Shown here: positions 62,948-64,000 of the stretch, piece by piece
Layout of the letters: each line of letters starts with the position of its first letter
Numbering within the stretch: the stretch's first letter is position 1
Assembly: GCA_020081605.1 (NCBI GenBank)
Contig: JAHREC010000011.1
Coordinates: forward strand, 248,001-312,000
DNA length: 64,000 nucleotides
Reading direction: 5' to 3'
From: Albifimbria verrucaria
Taxonomy: Eukaryota > Ascomycota > Sordariomycetes > Hypocreales > Stachybotryaceae
Program-made: the position numbers and the translations under genes
Notes under the pieces: generated by a model
The model's database searches: none
Told to the model about the DNA's origin: nothing
What the model saw: the letters and a program-made list of their open reading frames with translations, nothing else

Positions 62948-64000
62948 ATGCCCATTGCCATGATTTTTGAATATTTGATCTTGGCGCTCTCCTGCCTTTT
63001 ACCATTGCCAAAGGTGGTGTCAAAATCGCAATTACCGAGACAGGCCGCAGAGAATGCACTGTGCTTGCATTGGGTGATGGTCAAAGCGATACCTCCAATA
63101 TTCTGAAAACTTTTGAGAATTGCGTGAAGGATGCAACTGTCATTTTCCCCGGAGATCAGACATATTGGATTGGCGAAAGGCTTCATGTAAGTTTGGACAA
63201 TGTTGACATCAAGTGGCAGGGACAATGGCTTGTGCGTTGAATCTACATCCTAACCCCTAGGATACACATTAAACTATCTTAGTTCTCCAAAGATACTGGA
63301 TACTGGCGAAACAACTCATACTATATTTCATTTCAAAACCACCGTGCTGGCTTCATTATCTCAGGAAGCAACATTAACATCGACGGCTACCATACAGGTG
63401 GGATCGATGGGAACGGCGATGTGTGGTACGACGAGGACAAAGGTGTCTCTACGGTGGGGCGTCCAATGGTGTGTTGACTGCATTTGTCTAATGCCGTACT
63501 TGCTGACTGATGTTGCATATAGCCCTTCGTCCTGTGGAATATCACAGACTCATCGGTAAAAACTTTTATGTCCAGCAGTCCCAGTTCTGGGGTGTTAATA
63601 TTATGAACGGTACCAACCTAAAGTTTGAGAATATTACCTGTAGTGCGGTCTCCAATAACGCTCCGATTGGGGTCAACTGGGTGCAGAATGCGGATGGGTT
63701 TAGTAAGTGTTGCCATGCGTAGCGACCGGGATTCATGAGCAGTGCTAATAGAAAAAGATACAATGGACGCACACAATATCTCTCTTAAGAACTTTATGTA
63801 TCGTGGAGGTGACGATTGCGTCGCTATCAAGCCTCGATCATTCAATATTCGAATTGAAAACTTAACGTGCCATGGAGGAAATGGCATCGCCATAGGGAGC
63901 CTGGGACAGTACCTAGAGGACAATACAGTTGAGAACATTCATATTAATAATGCCAAGGGATGCCCTATATCGTTCTATCAAGTTAATCTGCGACCTGCTA
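62948..64000 (+). CDS. Secreted GH28 pectinase (exo-polygalacturonase/rhamnogalacturonase type), 3' end outside window
   Basis: A signal peptide (MPIAMIFEYLILALSCLLP) precedes, with one frame break near 63000, CTVLALGDGQSDTSNIL and FPGDQTYWIGERL. Introns are 63232-63282, 63469-63522 and 63703-63751. The body has NIDGYHTGGIDGNGDVWYD, FYVQQSQFWGVNIM, NADGF...DTMDAHNISL, GGDDCVAIK and GNGIAIGSLGQYLEDNTVENI. The Asp of NADGF and the Asp pair of GGDDC are the GH28 catalytic acids. The GIAIGSLGQY form points to exo-acting enzymes. One base is missing in the A-run at 63558-63562. The conserved RIK segment and C-terminus lie beyond the window. Confidence 0.87.

Overview
The window is nuclear DNA of a filamentous ascomycete (Pezizomycotina). 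The signs are short GT..AG introns of about 50-80 bp, Zn(II)2Cys6 regulators with Fungal_trans domains, a HET-domain gene, many secreted carbohydrate-active enzymes, and an AT-rich transposon corpse of the kind left by repeat-induced point mutation. The gene content would suit a Eurotiomycete-like saprotroph, but I cannot fix the genus. I see no rRNA, tRNA or CRISPR.

Layout. 1-3.3 kb: two tail-to-tail Fungal_trans_2 regulators. 4.0-8.7 kb: a divergent pair, a polyol (L-arabinitol/xylitol-type) dehydrogenase and a dihydroxyacetone-synthase-type transketolase. 9.6-11.2 kb: a secreted DUF4038/GH140-like protein. 11.4-13.2 kb: a reticulon-like ER protein. 14.1-17.0 kb: a regulator with both C2H2 and Zn2Cys6 fingers. 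17.6-18.9 kb: an UlaG-like metallo-hydrolase. 20.9-22.3 kb: a class A flavin monooxygenase. 22.3-25.2 kb is gene-poor. 25.3-27.2 kb: a ferric reductase. 28.7-35.3 kb: a MAL-type sugar permease, a GH49 dextranase/isopullulanase and an AA9 polysaccharide monooxygenase; the last two share a divergent promoter carrying CreA-type sites. 36.5-40.6 kb: two convergent paralogous methyltransferase-like genes. 40.8-44.7 kb: a TIR-bounded, AT-degenerate DNA transposon with TAA target duplications. 45.2-55.6 kb: a GH13 oligo-1,6-glucosidase between two paralogous MAL-activator-like regulators, plus a DUF3295 protein. 57-64 kb: an SDR, a secreted six-bladed beta-propeller, a HET protein and a GH28 pectinase cut by the right edge.

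How it may work together. The permease, GH49, GH13 (with the Val next to the nucleophile that marks alpha-1,6 specificity) and the two MAL-like activators read as a dispersed alpha-1,6-glucan (dextran/isomaltose) utilisation island. The transposon separates the extracellular/uptake half from the intracellular/regulatory half. AA9, GH28, the GH140-like protein and the pentitol dehydrogenase add a wider plant-polysaccharide theme.

Quality caveat. Most multi-exon genes are interrupted by one or more frameshifts. In nearly every case the conserved frame is restored by assuming one missing base, often in a homopolymer run. This looks more like homopolymer undercalling in the assembly than true decay, though neither is proven. 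I annotate such genes as CDS and state the breaks. Exon boundaries were read by eye.
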